Below, piece after piece: positions 21,767-32,325 of a DNA stretch of 64,000 nucleotides. The stretch lies in contig OX438758.1 in NCBI GenBank assembly GCA_949316235.1, positions 4,745,731-4,809,730 on the forward strand. Direction: 5' to 3'. The notes under the pieces were generated by a model. The model saw nothing but the letters and a program-made list of their open reading frames with translations. It was not told the DNA's origin and searched no databases. This DNA is from Oegoconia quadripuncta. Lineage: Eukaryota > Arthropoda > Insecta > Lepidoptera > Autostichidae. Numbering within the stretch: position 1 is the first letter of the stretch; every line of letters begins with the position of its first letter. Both the position numbers and the translations under genes were made by a program.

Positions 21767-24241
21767 TTGAATTGTGATAAAAAATTAAAACTACCATATA
21801 TATACATACCTGAGATCGATTCCAAATTAATGATTGATACTGGTAGCACGCGTTCTTTTATAAGCCCGCCGAAGGCCTACGAGTATTTTCAGCCATATAT
21901 ATATCGTGAACCATTTGAAGTCATTAGTACACACGCAAGTTCATCACATGACGAAGTTATACAGATTCCCTTATTCCCCACATTTAACACCGAGGATCGT
22001 CATAAGTTTTACATATACGATGTAGACTCTCGGTACGATGGCCTTATAGGAAACGACCTGTTAAAACAAATGGATGCAATAATTGACCTTAAAAATAAAG
22101 TACTAAAGACTAAGACCGCGGACATACCTATCACACATAACCCACCTGAATATGTTGTAAAATTGCCCCCGCGAGCTGAAACCAGAGTTAAACTGCCTAC
22201 AGAATTATATTCTGGTGAGGCGATCCTGGAATATAAGGAGTTTTGTGAAGGAGTGCGTATGCCAGACGCCTTAGTTAACTGCATTAACGGTTATGCTACC
22301 ACGGTAGTTCAAAATACCTTAGAACAGGAAATGGAATTGTTTGTGACCGCCCCTTTTAAGACTATCGAGTATGCTTCCGATGACATCCAATTGAATTATA
22401 CAAATGACAGAACTAACATAGATACTGACAAATTACTGACGGAAAACTTAACAAAACTACGACTTGACCATATGAACCCGGAAGAGCGAGAATCAATCAA
22501 TAAATTATGTATTGAATATAAAGACGTATTTTATTGCGACCAACTACCTTTGACTTTCACTAACCAAGTTAAGCACTTTATACGAACTAAAAACGAAGAT
22601 CCTGTTTATACAAAACCTTATAGACAACCCCCTGCTCAGACAGCTGAAATAAAGAACCAGGTAGAAAAGCTATTGAAGGATAACGTTATTCAAGAATCCT
22701 TCTCGCCTTGGAGCTCCCCGGTGCATTTGGTACCCAAAAAGCCCGACGCTTCCGGCGAAATAAAGTATCGAATGGTTATTGACTATAGGCGATTAAATGA
22801 CTTGACTGTCGACGATAAGTACCCATTGCCAAATATCACTGACCTCTTTGACAAGTTAGGGAAAAGCACATACTTCACAACGCTTGACCTTGCTAGTGGC
22901 TACCATCAGTTAGAGGTCAATGAAAGTGACAGACAAAAGACAGCCTTCAGCACGCAGTTCGGCCACTACGAGTTTTTAAGAATGCCGTTCGGACTCAAGA
23001 CCGCTCCAGCGACTTTCCAAAGAACGATGGACAATATACTGCGAGGCTTACAGGGAATCCATTGTCTAGTATATTTAGATGACATAATCGTATTTTCGGC
23101 TAGCTTGACAGAGCATTTGGAAAAATTACGCACCATACTCGGAAGACTAAGACAGACAAACCTGAAAGTACAACTTGACAAGTCCGAGTTCCTCAGAAAA
23201 GAGGTACTTTACCTGGGACACACAATCACAATGGATGGACTCAAACCCAATGACGACAAGATAAAGACAGTCCTCAACTACCCCCTACCTAAAACAAGTA
23301 CGGAGATTAAAAGTTTCCTGGGTCTCATTGGCTACTATCGGAGATTCATTAAGGACTTCGCAAAAGTGACTCAGCCCCTTACATCGTGCCTAAAGAAGCG
23401 AAATAGGATAGTGATTGATCAGACTTACATCAACGCATTTGAGAAGTGTAAAGAGCTTCTTACAAGTGCACCACTTCTTCAGTTCCCCGACCATACCAAA
23501 CCTTATATATTGACGACCGACGCATCATCAGTAGCCTTAGGTGCCGTTTTATCTCAAGGTCCTATTGGACAGGACAAACCGATTGCCTATGCGAGCCGAA
23601 CACTGAGTGACACCGAATCTCGCTACAGTACTATAGAAAGAGAGCTCCTTGCGATAATCTGGGCAGTAAAACATTTCAGACCCTATCTCTATGGACGTAA
23701 ATTTCAAATCTATACGGACCACAGACCATTAGCTTGGCTCTACTCTCTAAAGGAACCCAACAGCAAACTCACTCGTTGGCGGCTAAGACTCCAAGAGTAT
23801 GATTTTGATATCGTTTACAAAAACGGTAAGCAAAATACTAATGCAGATGCTCTATCCCGGATAAAGCTCAATGCACTAGACTCTGATAACGATGATGACG
23901 AATCTATGAAAGTGAATGTTGACAACAAAGACCTGAAAGACTTTATGAAGGAACTAGACGACAAAGTAACTAAGCTAGCAAACAAAAAACACGACTCTGA
24001 TACGATAACCATCTCTGATTCATCTTCTACACTCTCATTAATTGAGCTAGATGTAGAATACCCTATCCCATCTGTCACTAGCTCTACCGATACCGCTCAC
24101 TCGGGTCAAGAATTAGAATCCTATGGCATTCCAATCCTACACGAAGCTATAGACACCAAACCAAACCAGATCTTAGTTTTTCAATGGTTTAAAAACGAAC
24201 TGCAGGTAAAGAATCTAGAGATAAGCAAAATCTCGAGATAA
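21767..24241 (+). CDS. gypsy pol: protease, reverse transcriptase, RNase H
   Basis: 824 codons. The protease active site is IDTGSTRSF (residues ~25-33). RT spans ~300-480 with the YLDDIIVFS motif at ~445. RNase H follows, with LTTDASSVALGAVLS, ERELLAIIW and YTDHRPLAW. Then comes LTRWRLRLQEYDFDIVYKNGKQNTNADALSR at the connection to integrase (two blocks quoted here only by their key words: LTRWRL, NADALSR). The frame ends early at 24241 and the integrase continues in a different frame from about 24243. The first codon listed is AAT/TTG-like, not ATG, so entry by frameshift from gag is expected. Confidence 0.88.
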   Translation: MNCDKKLKLPYIYIPEIDSKLMIDTGSTRSFISPPKAYEYFQPYIYREPFEVISTHASSSHDEVIQIPLFPTFNTEDRHKFYIYDVDSRYDGLIGNDLLKQMDAIIDLKNKVLKTKTADIPITHNPPEYVVKLPPRAETRVKLPTELYSGEAILEYKEFCEGVRMPDALVNCINGYATTVVQNTLEQEMELFVTAPFKTIEYASDDIQLNYTNDRTNIDTDKLLTENLTKLRLDHMNPEERESINKLCIEYKDVFYCDQLPLTFTNQVKHFIRTKNEDPVYTKPYRQPPAQTAEIKNQVEKLLKDNVIQESFSPWSSPVHLVPKKPDASGEIKYRMVIDYRRLNDLTVDDKYPLPNITDLFDKLGKSTYFTTLDLASGYHQLEVNESDRQKTAFSTQFGHYEFLRMPFGLKTAPATFQRTMDNILRGLQGIHCLVYLDDIIVFSASLTEHLEKLRTILGRLRQTNLKVQLDKSEFLRKEVLYLGHTITMDGLKPNDDKIKTVLNYPLPKTSTEIKSFLGLIGYYRRFIKDFAKVTQPLTSCLKKRNRIVIDQTYINAFEKCKELLTSAPLLQFPDHTKPYILTTDASSVALGAVLSQGPIGQDKPIAYASRTLSDTESRYSTIERELLAIIWAVKHFRPYLYGRKFQIYTDHRPLAWLYSLKEPNSKLTRWRLRLQEYDFDIVYKNGKQNTNADALSRIKLNALDSDNDDDESMKVNVDNKDLKDFMKELDDKVTKLANKKHDSDTITISDSSSTLSLIELDVEYPIPSVTSSTDTAHSGQELESYGIPILHEAIDTKPNQILVFQWFKNELQVKNLEISKISR

Positions 24242-24247
24242 GCAAAA
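24214..24247 (+). repeat. 17-bp tandem duplication at the pol frame break
   Basis: TCTAGAGATAAGCAAAA at 24214-24230 is followed by TCTCGAGATAAGCAAAA at 24231-24247. A 17-base gain changes the frame, and the pol stop lies inside the second copy. It is the likely or contributing cause of the pol break. Confidence 0.85.
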
Positions 24248-24284
24248 GGTATTAGAGATCTTTTTACCTGTAAATAATGAAGAT

Positions 24285-25499
24285 TTGATCAAAAAATTCC
24301 TTAAAGAATATATTAAACCTAAAACTAAATATTTCATTTATTTTGAAACAGACTTGCATAGAAGAGATTTTGCTAGAACTGTGATAGATTTTTTTAAACG
24401 AGGAACGGTTGAATTCTACGAATGTACTGAAAGAGTAATTTATATAGAAGATGAAAAAGAGCAAAAGGCTATTATCTTGAAACATCATGACGGAAAGACA
24501 TGCCACCGTGGCATCAAAGAGACCATGGTTAGGATACGCAGAAACTACTACTGGGAAAACATGATGAGTACCATAGCTGCAGTTATAAATGGATGCGAGG
24601 CGTGTCGAAAGATGAAGTACGATAGAAAACCATTAAAGCCAGCTTTACAACTCACACAAACTCAGGATGCACCTTTTCAAGAAATATTCATAGATATTTT
24701 TAGCATAGAAGGAAAGCATTATCTTACCATTGTAGATGCATTTAGCAAATTAGGTCAGGCACTCGAAATTTCCAATCGATCGACTCCCGGGACTAATAAA
24801 GTACTTCTCACTTTACGGAGTGCCCAGAAACTGTCTTCCGATCCTGGTACCGAATTTAATAACGAGCTCATGAAGGAGCTGATGAATATGTACAAAATAG
24901 ATTTGCATATAACTACACCCTGTAATCCGAATTCCACAAGCATAGTGGAAAGATTTCACTCAACCCTGATCGAAATAGCTAAATATGAGCAGAAATGTAC
25001 GGATGCTGCTTCCGTTATGACTTATTCCATAATGGCATACAACCACACGATACATTCGACAACCGGTCTTACACCTTTCGAAGTTGTTTTTGGTCACACG
25101 GATGCTAATAAATCATTTGACGCTAATTTTGACAAGGCTTATATCCAGCAACTCTTAAAAGACCACGCTAAACGTGTAAGATTCCTATACCAATACATAT
25201 CTCAGAATATGTTAACTAAGAAGGAAAAAGTTAGGGATAGGAAAGGCGGAGAAGGCGAGCCTTCTTTAGAAGTGGGAGATGTAGTGTTTGCAAAGGATAT
25301 CAACACTAGGAAAAGCAACGATAAAGCTAGATACCGTAAAGCAATAGTGAGAGGTAGTACTGAAAGGAATGTAGTCCCCGTGCAAATAGGCGGTAAAGAG
25401 ACTAAAGTGCCAATTAAAAACATTAAGCGTCCTCCACAGGTGGTGTCTGACTCTGACCTTTCTGTGCGGAATGCAAGCCCTTCAACTTCAAAGCATTAA
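24285..25499 (+). pseudogene. gypsy pol: integrase part
   Basis: 404 codons in a frame separated from RT/RNase H. Zinc-binding region: HHDGKTCHRG then GCEACRKMKYD (HHCC). Catalytic core: FIDIFSIEGKHYLTIVDAFS (Asp in 'VDAF'), SSDPGTEFNN (Asp) and STSIVERFHSTLIE (Glu). The C-terminal domain contains EVGDVVFAKDINTRKS, a basic SH3-like strand region. The core looks intact. Without a link to the upstream part it can only be made from its own start. Confidence 0.85.
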
Positions 25500-26796
25500 T
25501 ACAAACCCAAACGTTCTGCCAGTTAAACTTGGACAAGCATACAAGCTAGAAGACAAGTGGACCGTAGTAAAGGTGCTGGATTTAATTAGTATTCAAAACG
25601 AACTAGACTTCAACATTCAAAAATATAGAGAATTTGATAAATTAATTGACGTTAATCAGCCCTACGTCCACGAGTTTTACAATATTAGATTACAGACTCG
25701 ATATTTGCATGATTTAACTGTAGCAAGTTCAGGCAACTTGTACCTGGTAGACTTAAAAGAGGTCTCCTAAATCCTCTTGGATCTCTTATAAAAATAGTGA
25801 CACAACGACGATGCAGTAAAATATGACAAATTGATCTCTAATATTAAGGGTAATCAAATAAACTATGACAAGAAATTGACTATAATTTCAACTATGCTAG
25901 ATGGTTTGTTAAATAGTACTGAGACCTTACATAATAATACTGTTATACTAGACGAGCGCATTAAGCGATTAGAGAAAATAATTACGCATATAACCACAAA
26001 AGAAAATAACTTAATCTACGCTACATACGTGTTGGGTATGTTCAACTTATTTGTAAATAATTTTCATACGATTTATATTACACTCAGTGAAATAGAAACA
26101 ACTCTAGCGTTAAGTAAAGTCTCGGTACTCCACCAATCAATTATAAACTCTACGGAACTCCTTATTATTTTAGAATCTATAGCTAAGTACGATAATTTAG
26201 TATACCCTGTTAGTGTAAGTAATTTAGTAAAAATAGAAAGAACTATGGTAGTTAAGGCTTATATTAAGAAAAATCAGATTACGTTTATTATGGAAATTCC
26301 ACTTACAGATTATATCAATTATAATTATTTTAAAATCTATTCTCATCCAATTTTCAACCCATCCACAAACCTCACCTCCACGATTATCCCAAAATATCCC
26401 TACCTCCTGGTGAAAGGTTCGAAGTACATGCCAATCGCAAGCCCTTGCGAAGAAATAGCCGCCGACCAGTTCTTGTGCAAAGAGGACGATGTGTTCCTCT
26501 ATCCTGAACTTACCCGTGTAGAGCAGCTGATGAAGTTCCAGTCCCATAATACTCTCTGTGTTCCTCATGCCTTAGATGTGGAAAATATCAAGGTCCAACG
26601 CATTGGCCCCATCAATTGGATAATTTATACTCGTATGAGTGATATCCTAACAAAGAAATGCCACCATGACGTCACCAGAAGCCAATTACAGGGAACTTAC
26701 CTCTTAACCAACGATGAAGACTGCGAACTCTATACCTGGAAAATACTAAACTTACCCACCGTCGAAGCTCTGCTGCAGATTTCCTGTTTAAGATAA
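25471..26796 (+). pseudogene. gypsy env (F-type fusion-protein family), broken
   Basis: A 99-codon frame (25471-25770, MQALQLQSIN...) overlaps the end of integrase and a second frame (25831-26796, 321 codons) carries the larger part. Between them are stops and a frame change where the protease cleavage and fusion region of such proteins is expected. The second part is rich in Asn-X-Ser/Thr sites, has heptad-like Leu/Ile spacing near its start and a run of Cys near the C-terminus. Beyond 26796 the frame shifts, and a hydrophobic stretch at about 26980-27030 could be the membrane anchor. Envelope proteins of this type mediate cell entry in gypsy. This copy cannot make a complete one. Confidence 0.72.
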
Positions 26797-27118
26797 CTCC
26801 GGTTGTGAGTTTACCTGAATTGAAGGATGTAAAACCCAATGGGACGGCTACAGTCAACATAAAAGGAATAAACCTGGACGATTTGAAACACCTATCAAAT
26901 GTGTAAAAAGTGCGTTACTCTTTAGTAATAATAATGTCGGTAACAGTGAAAAAGTGATCATAGGCACACATAGTATAAGCATAGCTACTATACTCCTTTA
27001 TGTAATTATAATAATAAGTTTGTGGTAATTTCCTAGTGTGGAAATTTAAGTTTATTAAGAAAATGCGAACTCATCGTGGCTCAAACTCGTCAGATGACTT
27101 CGCACTTGAGGAGGGAGG

Positions 27119-27342
27119 AGTTATGTAACCACAACCTGTACGAACAGTGCTGGTGAGAGCATAAAAGCTGTAAGCTCAGCAGTTGAGGTACATGACTCCA
27201 TGGGAGAGTCGAGATAAGGATAGAGTAGCGTTTTGTTTATTTTAGCCCTAAGCCACATTCATTGTCGCGCATCGAATCTGTGCACATGTCTCATTGATTA
27301 AAATTTAATTTCAGGTTAATTTCGGGCTCCCGAAACTTAACT
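27119..27342 (+). repeat. 3' LTR of the gypsy element
   Basis: 224 bp, aligned with the 5' LTR except for a missing ~26 bases in the AT-rich part and a few changes (for example gaggtacatg versus gaggtaacatg). The divergence shows the insertion is not recent. Followed by the ACCT duplication, which is also the start of a palindrome. Confidence 0.9.
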
Positions 27343-27398
27343 ACCTATCTAATCTCTGAAATATTGTTGACAAACAATATTTCGGAGATTAGATAGGT
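27343..27398. repeat. Palindrome, 25-26-bp arms
   Basis: ACCTATCTAATCTCTGAAAT... pairs with ...ATTTCGGAGATTAGATAGGT around a short loop near 27368-27373, with about one mismatch. Its first four bases are the gypsy target duplication. Confidence 0.9.
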
Positions 27399-27466
27399 TA
27401 CCCAATCAGAACAATCCGGAAATGGTTGATGGCCTACCGTGCTCCGCCTTAGTAGGGTTGCCTATA

Positions 27467-27510
27467 GGCAGGTTCAGCCAGCTCGTCATAACGAGCTGGC
27501 TGAACCTGCC
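27467..27510. repeat. Perfect hairpin, 20-bp arms, 4-base loop
   Basis: GGCAGGTTCAGCCAGCTCGT, loop CATA, ACGAGCTGGCTGAACCTGCC. The pairing is perfect and the stem GC-rich, unlike its surroundings. Confidence 0.95.
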
Positions 27511-27896
27511 GCAAAAATTGGAAATAGTCTACCTAAAGCAATGTATGGGATAACGGCAGACACAATGGCCCTAATATACATACATGGAACAGGTCGACCA
27601 GCTTAACACAAATGCGGCATAAAAAACATACATACATACAGTCTACATGGTACAAACATACACTCCCGCCCAAGATGGGAGCGCTAAGAATTCTGCCTAG
27701 TGCCAACAGATACCTAAAGTAAAGTATTTGGTTTTACAATGCGGTATTGTTGACAATTGTCCTGTTCACTGAAAGAAGATAGTTAGATACGATGAGTGAA
27801 TAAAAGCAAACATGAACTCGTGACCAACCAAATCTCGCTAACATAACACACATTCACGCACGCATTCACACAATGGTATAGGAACAGGGTGCATTA
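27511..27896. other. Non-coding stretch before the piggyBac gene
   Basis: No open frame of note. A CATACATA microsatellite-like run lies near 27628-27640. It may hold the 3' untranslated part and end of the piggyBac element, but I could not find a TTAA plus inverted-repeat end. Confidence 0.3.
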
Positions 27897-29552
27897 TTAC
27901 TCACGTCGCCTGTGTTTACGACATTTTATGTCCCTGCCAGGAAGTTGTTGAGCAGTGTGCCAAACCAACCAACAATCACCTGTGCTGCACATAAACTCGT
28001 CACAAGTGACGCACATCAAAGTCACCTTCTTCTCTATACCATTCCGAGCACAAATGTGACATCTCGCTCTATTCTTGTGGCCCGGAATAACTGTGGGAAC
28101 GTGACATATGTCCTTGCGTAGCCTTAGAACTTCCCAATCAGCCGATACAATTTCTTGCGGAGAGGTGTGGCGGTGTTTCTCCGCAAGAGATTGAGCGAGC
28201 TGTACTCGGAAGGCCCTATGCAAAATCATGGACATATTGCGACGCTTCTGTGATGCCGTCAACAAGATGAACGAGTTGAGTACACTGATATTCAGCAATC
28301 TTTTGAAAATTTTCATATACCATTTAACGCATCTTTTTCTTTCCAACAGATACATTGAGAGTTTTTGATCTTTTAGATCAACACCTCCCATTGTTTTGTT
28401 GTAATCTCGTACCGCAACTGGCTTTACGAGATCTCTACCTGCCTTTCTGCCCACGAAGGTTTCGTCGGTGTGATAGGTGGAGATCATGTACACCACTCTG
28501 GAGTCCTTCCATGCCAGGCATGAAACGTCTCCAGAATGGCGTGCCACGATGGTCCCCTTCGCTACATTCTTCGGAACCTTCGCGACAGCCACCGGTACAT
28601 GTTTGCGATTTGGACGCAATGTCCCTAAGCAATCAAATCCCAAACTCTTCAGGTACCTTGCCAACGCTGGACAATTATAAAAATTATCCATCGTAACAAG
28701 GTGCCCGCGATGTTTGAGATCTTTCAGTAAATCAAGTACCACTTGGGTACTCTTGCCCGCCAAGTCAGCACTAGGAGCCGCGACATTGTCGTGGTCAGAA
28801 TTCTTCCCAGTGTAGATCTCAAATTTATATAAATATCCCGTCCTCGATTCGCACAACTCATAAGATTTTATGCCAAAACGCGCAGCCTTTGTCCTTATTG
28901 CTTGGACCCAGGACAAGCGCCCCTTATATAAGGTCAATGACTCGTCAATTGCAATATTGCATTCTAAATTATATAATTGACTAAATTTGGAATTGAGATG
29001 TTCGAGGACAGGTTTGAATTTTGGGGAAAACCTAGTCCCTTCAGTTGACAGCAAATTCTGACTCGCATCAGAATTGTCTGCAAAATGAATGAACTTGTTC
29101 AACAAAATATAGCGGTTGTACGACATCAGCGCCCTGAACTTGGGCATTTGCAAGTCGCCGGTCGTCAACCAGTATTCATGCTGAGATGTCCGATGATCCA
29201 GCCCCATGTAAATATATATGGCAAAGAATAAGTACATCTCGTCTACATTGGTATCGGTCCACCGATGTAAGCGAGATGACTCTGACAATGATTCTGCCGC
29301 TGTCTTAGCATCGATCGTCTGCTTCGCGTACCTATTGGTCTCCAGCACGATAAGCTCTATGAAGTCCTTGCTCCAAATACTCGTAAAAGCTTCATATGGC
29401 GTATCGTAATCATTGATAGGTCCGGGGGTGGGACCCGAAAACTGTTCGGGTACACCCGCGAAAGTATCAAAATTATCCTGCCATATGAAATCAGCAGATA
29501 CCCTGAGCAAGCGATCGGCAGCCTCATCCATTGCTCTCGATACTCTATTCAC
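27897..29552 (-). CDS. piggyBac-family transposase, 551 aa, intact frame
   Basis: TTAA-specific cut-and-paste transposase (DDE_Tnp_1_7). Motifs in order: YLFFAIYIYMGLDHR (N-terminal part of the core), PVLEHLNSKFSQLY, NIAIDESLTLYKGRL (first Asp, ~residue 210), HLVTMDNFYNCPALARYL (second Asp, ~290), and NKTMGGVDLKDQKLSMY (third Asp, ~380). The C-terminal Cys-rich domain has CHICARNG, CVTCDEFMC and CWLVWH, matching the zinc-binding end-recognition domain. No stop or frameshift across 551 codons. Only ~20 bases separate the ATG from a LINE fragment, so the 5' inverted repeat is missing or elsewhere. Confidence 0.9.
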   Translation of the reverse strand: MNRVSRAMDEAADRLLRVSADFIWQDNFDTFAGVPEQFSGPTPGPINDYDTPYEAFTSIWSKDFIELIVLETNRYAKQTIDAKTAAESLSESSRLHRWTDTNVDEMYLFFAIYIYMGLDHRTSQHEYWLTTGDLQMPKFRALMSYNRYILLNKFIHFADNSDASQNLLSTEGTRFSPKFKPVLEHLNSKFSQLYNLECNIAIDESLTLYKGRLSWVQAIRTKAARFGIKSYELCESRTGYLYKFEIYTGKNSDHDNVAAPSADLAGKSTQVVLDLLKDLKHRGHLVTMDNFYNCPALARYLKSLGFDCLGTLRPNRKHVPVAVAKVPKNVAKGTIVARHSGDVSCLAWKDSRVVYMISTYHTDETFVGRKAGRDLVKPVAVRDYNKTMGGVDLKDQKLSMYLLERKRCVKWYMKIFKRLLNISVLNSFILLTASQKRRNMSMILHRAFRVQLAQSLAEKHRHTSPQEIVSADWEVLRLRKDICHVPTVIPGHKNRARCHICARNGIEKKVTLMCVTCDEFMCSTGDCWLVWHTAQQLPGRDIKCRKHRRRE

Positions 29553-29572
29553 GAGATTACGATCAAGTTTTT

Positions 29573-30445
29573 TTTTGACTTAAGTCGCGCTTTCGACACT
29601 ATTAATTATGAAATACTTAGGAAAAAACTTAGAATCACTAACATACCAGAAAATGTAAGCAGTCTTTTGGGGTTCTGGTACGGAAACCAGACCATCGCCG
29701 GTCCTGTTCAACCTGTATGTTAACGACTTGACAAGTTACAAGTTCAGAATAAATAACTTAAGTTATGCTGATGATATGGTGCTGCTGAGCCTCCGGCAAG
29801 GGGGCTGAGGGAGTTGATTTCGGTGTGTGAGCGGTTTGCGGAAAGGAACGGGCTGAAGTATAATACAAAGAAAACCGAGGTCATGATATTTAAGCATGAT
29901 AAAAAGGGACCAGAAAATATTTTACCAATATACCTCTGTGGCTCGCTATTATAATGTGTATCAAAATTTAAATATCTAGGACATATCATTACTGAATATC
30001 TTAGGGACGATGATGACATTGAGAGACAGAGAAGGTCCATCGCTATGCGAAGTAACATGCTGGCGCGGCGGTTTGCTAGCTGCTGGAGGGACGCCAAGAT
30101 CACCTTGTTCAAGGCATAATGCCACGCGTTCTACACCAGCCACCTATGGTACTCATACACACAACGCAGCTTCCACTCATTCCGAGTGCAATATAATAAT
30201 GCTTTTAGAGGTATGCTGAGGTTGCCATGGCGGTGTAGCGCGTCTGGTATGTTTGCCGAGAACAGGGTGAATGATTTTTTCGCTGTGATGCGAAACCTGA
30301 GGGCGTCATTCGAGCAGAGAGCAAAATCATCCAGAAATAAAATAATTATGGCTGTATATGATATTTATATACTAGATGACAATTTTAATAATATTAACTA
30401 CAAACTATTTAAATACATAAATAGTATGTAATTGTAATAGTAATA
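29573..30445 (+). pseudogene. LINE reverse-transcriptase fragment
   Basis: Broken frames on the + strand read DLSRAFDTINYEIL (RT palm), LSYADDMVLLS (YADD box), then RELISVCERFAERNGLKYN and KTEVMIFKHD. After a frameshift comes the C-terminal region with RFASCWRDAKITLFKA and NNAFRGMLRLPWRCSASGMF. At least three frameshifts or deletions, including loss of bases before YADD. It ends near the microsatellite-like tail. Non-LTR element, dead. The clade was not determined. Confidence 0.75.
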
Positions 30446-30479
30446 GTATGTAATATGATATGGGACCAGTTCCTGGAAT

Positions 30480-30520
30480 AAATTTATTTTATTTTATTTT
30501 ATTTATTTATTTATTTTAAA
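30480..30520. repeat. (ATTTT)n simple repeat, probable LINE tail
   Basis: A run of attttattttattttatttatttatt immediately downstream of the LINE fragment. Short A/T-rich repeats are common 3' tails of some non-LTR clades. Confidence 0.8.
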
Positions 30521-31790
30521 CTTACACTTGTCAAATTACCTAACTGGAGACAGATGAAATATGAAAGACGTGGAGTAGGGTATCATGTGATTAAGGGATT
30601 CTAAATTATTGTTTCGGTACCCTGATTAACACTATAGCAATCCATTTTTATGACGTTAAAGGGTAATGAACATTATAACATACCTAAAAAGTGTTACAAT
30701 AATGCTAAAGATATCACTTCGATATTTTATATGTAGGTTGAATGACTTAAGCTATTTTTTTATACTATAATCAGACTGACAACATTAAAAGACACTAGTT
30801 AAAAGTTTATAACATTAATATTACATGACGCCATTTGCCTTCTGTTTTCTCTAACATAAAAAATAAAATTATAACACACATATGAATGAAATACTACTTA
30901 TTATATTTTTCTTATAAGCGAAGTATCGATAGAAGCAATTTTATAAGTTAAAATTAAGCAAATCGTTAAAAAAAAGACAAAAGGTGTCAAATATCGATTC
31001 AAAATTTGTCCCTATTTTTATTAAAAAAGCATTTCTGTGAGGGCGCGTGAATTATAAGCCAGAAACATATATATATTTTCACATAAGACTAATACCCCCA
31101 GTTCATTTGCATTCAAAATAAAATTGATGATTGACTTACGTTATGATAAATTATTTTCAATGAAGACACATTAAAACATCTCCGAACAACACCAATGCAC
31201 TGCAATACACGCTAAACGAAATAATCAAATCGGACATGTTTCGATAGGTTTTTTCATATACTTTTATACAAAGAAAATAAAACGTTCAGCCTTAGAATAA
31301 AACGTAACTTTGGCATTGTAATTCAAAAAGCTGTTTAAAAGCTGTACTAACGTCTAAAAAAAAATGCTTTTTACATTAGTATATGCTGTCTAACAACTTT
31401 ACTAATGTCTGTCTTCAATAATATTATAAGCGTTGGTTAGCAGCACTAATAATATTTAATAATGCTCAAAGCCGTTTTATTTGGGGCCCAAATTGAGCTT
31501 ATAAGACACTTATAAACTTTTATACGGCTGATATAGTGCTACATATGCTGCTCATACACTGCTTTGCACGTAAGTCCATGCTGTTGTACGCTTCTTATAA
31601 TGTTGTTTTGTGTTACTTGGAGCCTCAATAAATTACATTTGACTGCACTGAGCATAGGAAAAATCGGTTAAAATTTAATAAAGACGGATAAATACCTTTC
31701 GGGGGAAAGTAATCCAGCTGATGCGAAGGTGATTAATGTCAAACACAAACATGGGTCCACATGCGCGTACGCAATCAAGATTCTGAAACG
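30521..31790. other. AT-rich stretch without recognised features
   Basis: No open frame longer than about 60 codons and no domain on either strand. It is strongly AT-rich with scattered short repeats. I see neither terminal repeats nor RNA genes in it. Confidence 0.4.
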
Positions 31791-31795
31791 ACCAA

Positions 31796-32325
31796 AACCG
31801 GATTTGTAGTGGATTAACAATTTCTGGCTGGTCCGGGATGCAAATGCGGTCTGGTAAAGACGTGATAAACGCGTAAAGAAATAATGAACTTGTGATTTTC
31901 AGTAGGTATCAGAAAGTCTAATTTGTAGTGGATAAGCACGAAGCCTGCATGGCTGGTCCGCGATGCAATTTAGATTTTTTGAAAGTTCATGGACTTTATT
32001 AATCCGGATTTGTAGTGGATTAACACAAAGCCTGGCTGGTCCGGGATGCAAATGTGGCGTGATAAAGACGTGATAAACCGTAAAGAAATAGTGAACTTGT
32101 GATTTTCAGTAGGTATCAGAAAGTCTAATTTGTAGTGAATAAGCACGCAGCCTGGCTGGTCCGGGATGCAATTTAGATTTTTTGAACGTTCATGGACTTT
32201 ACTAATATGGATTTGTAGTGGATTAACACAAAGCCTGGCTGGTCCGGGATGCAAATGTGGTGTGGTGAAGACGTGATAAACGCGTAAAGAAATTGTGAAC
32301 TTGTGAAAAAGGACGAAGGAAAACA
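31796..32325. repeat. Tandem repeat with dimeric ~200-bp unit
   Basis: Blocks beginning 'atttgtagtggattaacac' (about 31800, 32007, 32210) alternate with blocks beginning 'aatttgtagtggataagcac' (about 31921 and 32128). All share GCCTGGCTGGTCCGGGATGC or a close variant. The larger unit is about 205 bases, with about 2.5 copies. The minus-strand open frame 31970-32368 is just this repeat read through and has no known domain. Confidence 0.88.

Larger units (their letters stand above)
19877..27342 (+). mobile_element. Env-bearing Ty3/gypsy retrotransposon (errantivirus-like), TSD ACCT
   Basis: Two LTRs (19877-20126 and 27119-27342) start AGTTATGTAACC and end CCCGAAACTTAACT. ACCT stands directly outside both (19873-19876 and 27343-27346). 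The primer-binding site overlaps the LTR end (TGGCGCAGCCGGGTAGGAT), complementary to the 3' end of tRNA-Ser. A purine tract gaggagggagg precedes the 3' LTR. Order: gag, pol (protease, RT, RNase H, integrase), env. Gag, pol and env each have breaks and the LTRs differ by a 26-base indel and several substitutions. This is an old, defective copy. Confidence 0.9.

Noticed and set aside
27343..27900. piggyBac left end with TTAA and inverted repeat
   Set aside because: TTAA occurs by chance in the LTR end, but no matching inverted repeat is found beyond the 5' side of the gene at 29552-29573.
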